DNA of 5,746 nucleotides from assembly GCA_025058005.1 (NCBI GenBank), contig JANXDN010000026.1:1-5746 (forward strand), written 5' to 3'. Made by a program: the position numbers and the translations under genes. This document shows, one piece after another, positions 4,649 to 5,746 of the stretch (position 1 is the stretch's first letter; each line of letters opens with the position of its first letter). Origin of the DNA: Candidatus Aenigmatarchaeota archaeon. GTDB lineage: Archaea > Aenigmatarchaeota > Aenigmatarchaeia > CG10238-14. The notes beneath the pieces were generated by a model, which worked only from the letters and a program-made list of their open reading frames with translations, did no database searches and was not told the origin of the DNA.

Positions 4649-5746
4649 ATGCGCTTCCCATCATCTAAAGACAAGGAAATTTTTAGTTTAATCCAAAACG
4701 ATCTTAACAGGCAAAAAAATTCTCTTGTGTTAATTCCTTCAGAAAACTATGCAAGCCCACAAGTGCTAAAAGCATTGGGTTCTGTGCTTACGAATAAATA
4801 CTCAGAAGGTTATCCTGGAAAGAGATATTACGGCGGTAATGAGTATATTGATGAGATAGAAAAAATAGCAATCGAAAGAGCTAAAAAACTTTTTGATGTT
4901 GAACATGCTAATGTCCAAGCCTACTCAGGTAGTCCAGCAAATCTTGCAGTCTACATGGCTCTTTGTAAGCCAGGAGATACTATAGCTGGCTTAGATATGA
5001 CGCACGGTGGTCATTTAACTCATGGCTGGAAAACAAGTTTTTCTGGAATGCTTTTTAATTCAGTACACTATCATTTGGATGAAAACGGCTACATAAACTT
5101 TGATGAATTGGAGGAGATTGCAAAAAAACACAAACCAAAGTTGATATGGTGTGGTTTTACAGCGTATCCAAGAACCATAGACTTTAAACGTTTTGCCGAA
5201 ATAGCCGATAGCGTCGACGCTTTTCTTGTGGCAGATATTTCTCATATCGCTGGTTTAGTTGTTGCTAACGTCCACCCAAGCCCCTCTAAGCATGCGCATA
5301 TAATCACTACCACTACCCATAAGACATTAAGGGGACCAAGAGGTGCAATAATAATGGTGACCAAAAAAGGTATAGAAAAGGATAACTCTTTACCAGAAAA
5401 AATAGATAAAGCCATATTTCCAGGTTTACAAGGAGGTCCTCACGAGAATGCTATAGCTGCTATAGCTGTAGCTTTGCATGAGGCAGCGCAGCCAGAATTT
5501 AAAGATTATGCAAGGCAAATAGTGAGAAATTGCAAATCCCTAGCTCAACTGTTAATGGAAAAAGGTTTAAAACTGGTCTCCAACGGTACGGATAACCATT
5601 TATTGCTGATAGATTTAACACCCTTTGGAGCTTCAAAAGGATTATATGCGCAAGAAGCTTTGGAGAAGGCAAACATCATAGTTAACAAAAATACCATTCC
5701 AAATGATGCGTCGCCATTTTATCCTAGTGGTATAAGATGTGGAACA
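4649..5746 (+). CDS. glyA: Serine hydroxymethyltransferase, 3' end cut by the window
   Basis: This PLP-dependent enzyme converts serine and a tetrahydrofolate or tetrahydropterin carrier to glycine and a one-carbon unit, in the cytosol. The visible 366 codons run open to the window edge; the family is usually about 410-430 residues, so roughly 50 are missing. Motifs: SENYAS (31-36), NKYSEGYPGKRYYGG (49-63), HGGHLTHG (119-126), DISHIAG (196-202) with the PLP-contacting Asp196, TTTTHKTLRGPRG (220-232) with the PLP-binding Lys225, FPGLQGGPHE (257-266), and SGIRCGT (360-366) with Arg363, expected to bind the substrate carboxylate. All key residues seen are intact. ATG 4649 is supported by promoter spacing and a family-like N-terminus. 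The one-carbon carrier in this organism cannot be told from the sequence. Confidence 0.97.
   Translation, partial: MRFPSSKDKEIFSLIQNDLNRQKNSLVLIPSENYASPQVLKALGSVLTNKYSEGYPGKRYYGGNEYIDEIEKIAIERAKKLFDVEHANVQAYSGSPANLAVYMALCKPGDTIAGLDMTHGGHLTHGWKTSFSGMLFNSVHYHLDENGYINFDELEEIAKKHKPKLIWCGFTAYPRTIDFKRFAEIADSVDAFLVADISHIAGLVVANVHPSPSKHAHIITTTTHKTLRGPRGAIIMVTKKGIEKDNSLPEKIDKAIFPGLQGGPHENAIAAIAVALHEAAQPEFKDYARQIVRNCKSLAQLLMEKGLKLVSNGTDNHLLLIDLTPFGASKGLYAQEALEKANIIVNKNTIPNDASPFYPSGIRCGT

Noticed and set aside
5060..5245. 61-residue minus-strand open frame inside glyA
   Set aside because: Antisense to a continuous serine hydroxymethyltransferase sequence.

Overview
The window is AT-rich chromosomal DNA from an archaeon. 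The evidence is an archaeal/eukaryal-type ribosomal protein S10, two tRNA genes that do not encode the 3' CCA, and TATA-like boxes about 25-32 nt upstream of start codons that have no Shine-Dalgarno sequence, which suggests leaderless mRNAs. GGTG-type Shine-Dalgarno sequences appear only inside the operon and in the short leader of rpsJ. The close packing and low G+C would suit a small-genome lineage such as a DPANN member, but the window cannot settle the phylum. Carriage of an AmmeMemoRadiSam operon suggests an anaerobe or low-oxygen life (inference).

Layout. Positions 1-114 are non-coding and hold the rpsJ promoter. rpsJ (115-435, +) runs tail-to-tail into a three-gene operon on the minus strand, and the two stop codons share one TTAA. 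In transcription order the operon is amrS (radical SAM, 2783-1740), amrB (MEMO family, 1743-991) and amrA (AMMECR1 family, 998-432). All junctions overlap by a few bases, so the proteins are probably made together. This trio is a widely conserved set whose biochemical role I regard as unresolved, and it is the most interesting element here. A 124-bp divergent spacer (2784-2907) carries a perfect CTTTGA-A-TCAAAG palindrome abutting the amrS TATA-like box and separates the operon from a membrane-bound YdjM/DUF457-type metal-dependent hydrolase (2908-3444, +).

Next come a membrane-anchored DUF151/bifunctional-nuclease-domain protein (3549-4052, +) and, convergent with it and again sharing a TTAA stop, an unrecognised 79-residue reading frame (4288-4049, -) with its own TATA-like box. 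Two divergent tRNA genes follow: tRNA-Ile(GAU) on the minus strand and tRNA-Ala(CGC) on the plus strand, 43 bp apart. The window ends inside glyA (serine hydroxymethyltransferase, 4649 onward, +), which is cut at codon 366.

Apart from the amr operon, the genes look like independently transcribed housekeeping or membrane genes. I saw no CRISPR array, insertion sequence, prophage or integrase. The only recurring regulatory design is the promoter pattern: CCTTTAAA lies exactly 34 nt before the ATG of both the DUF457 gene and glyA.
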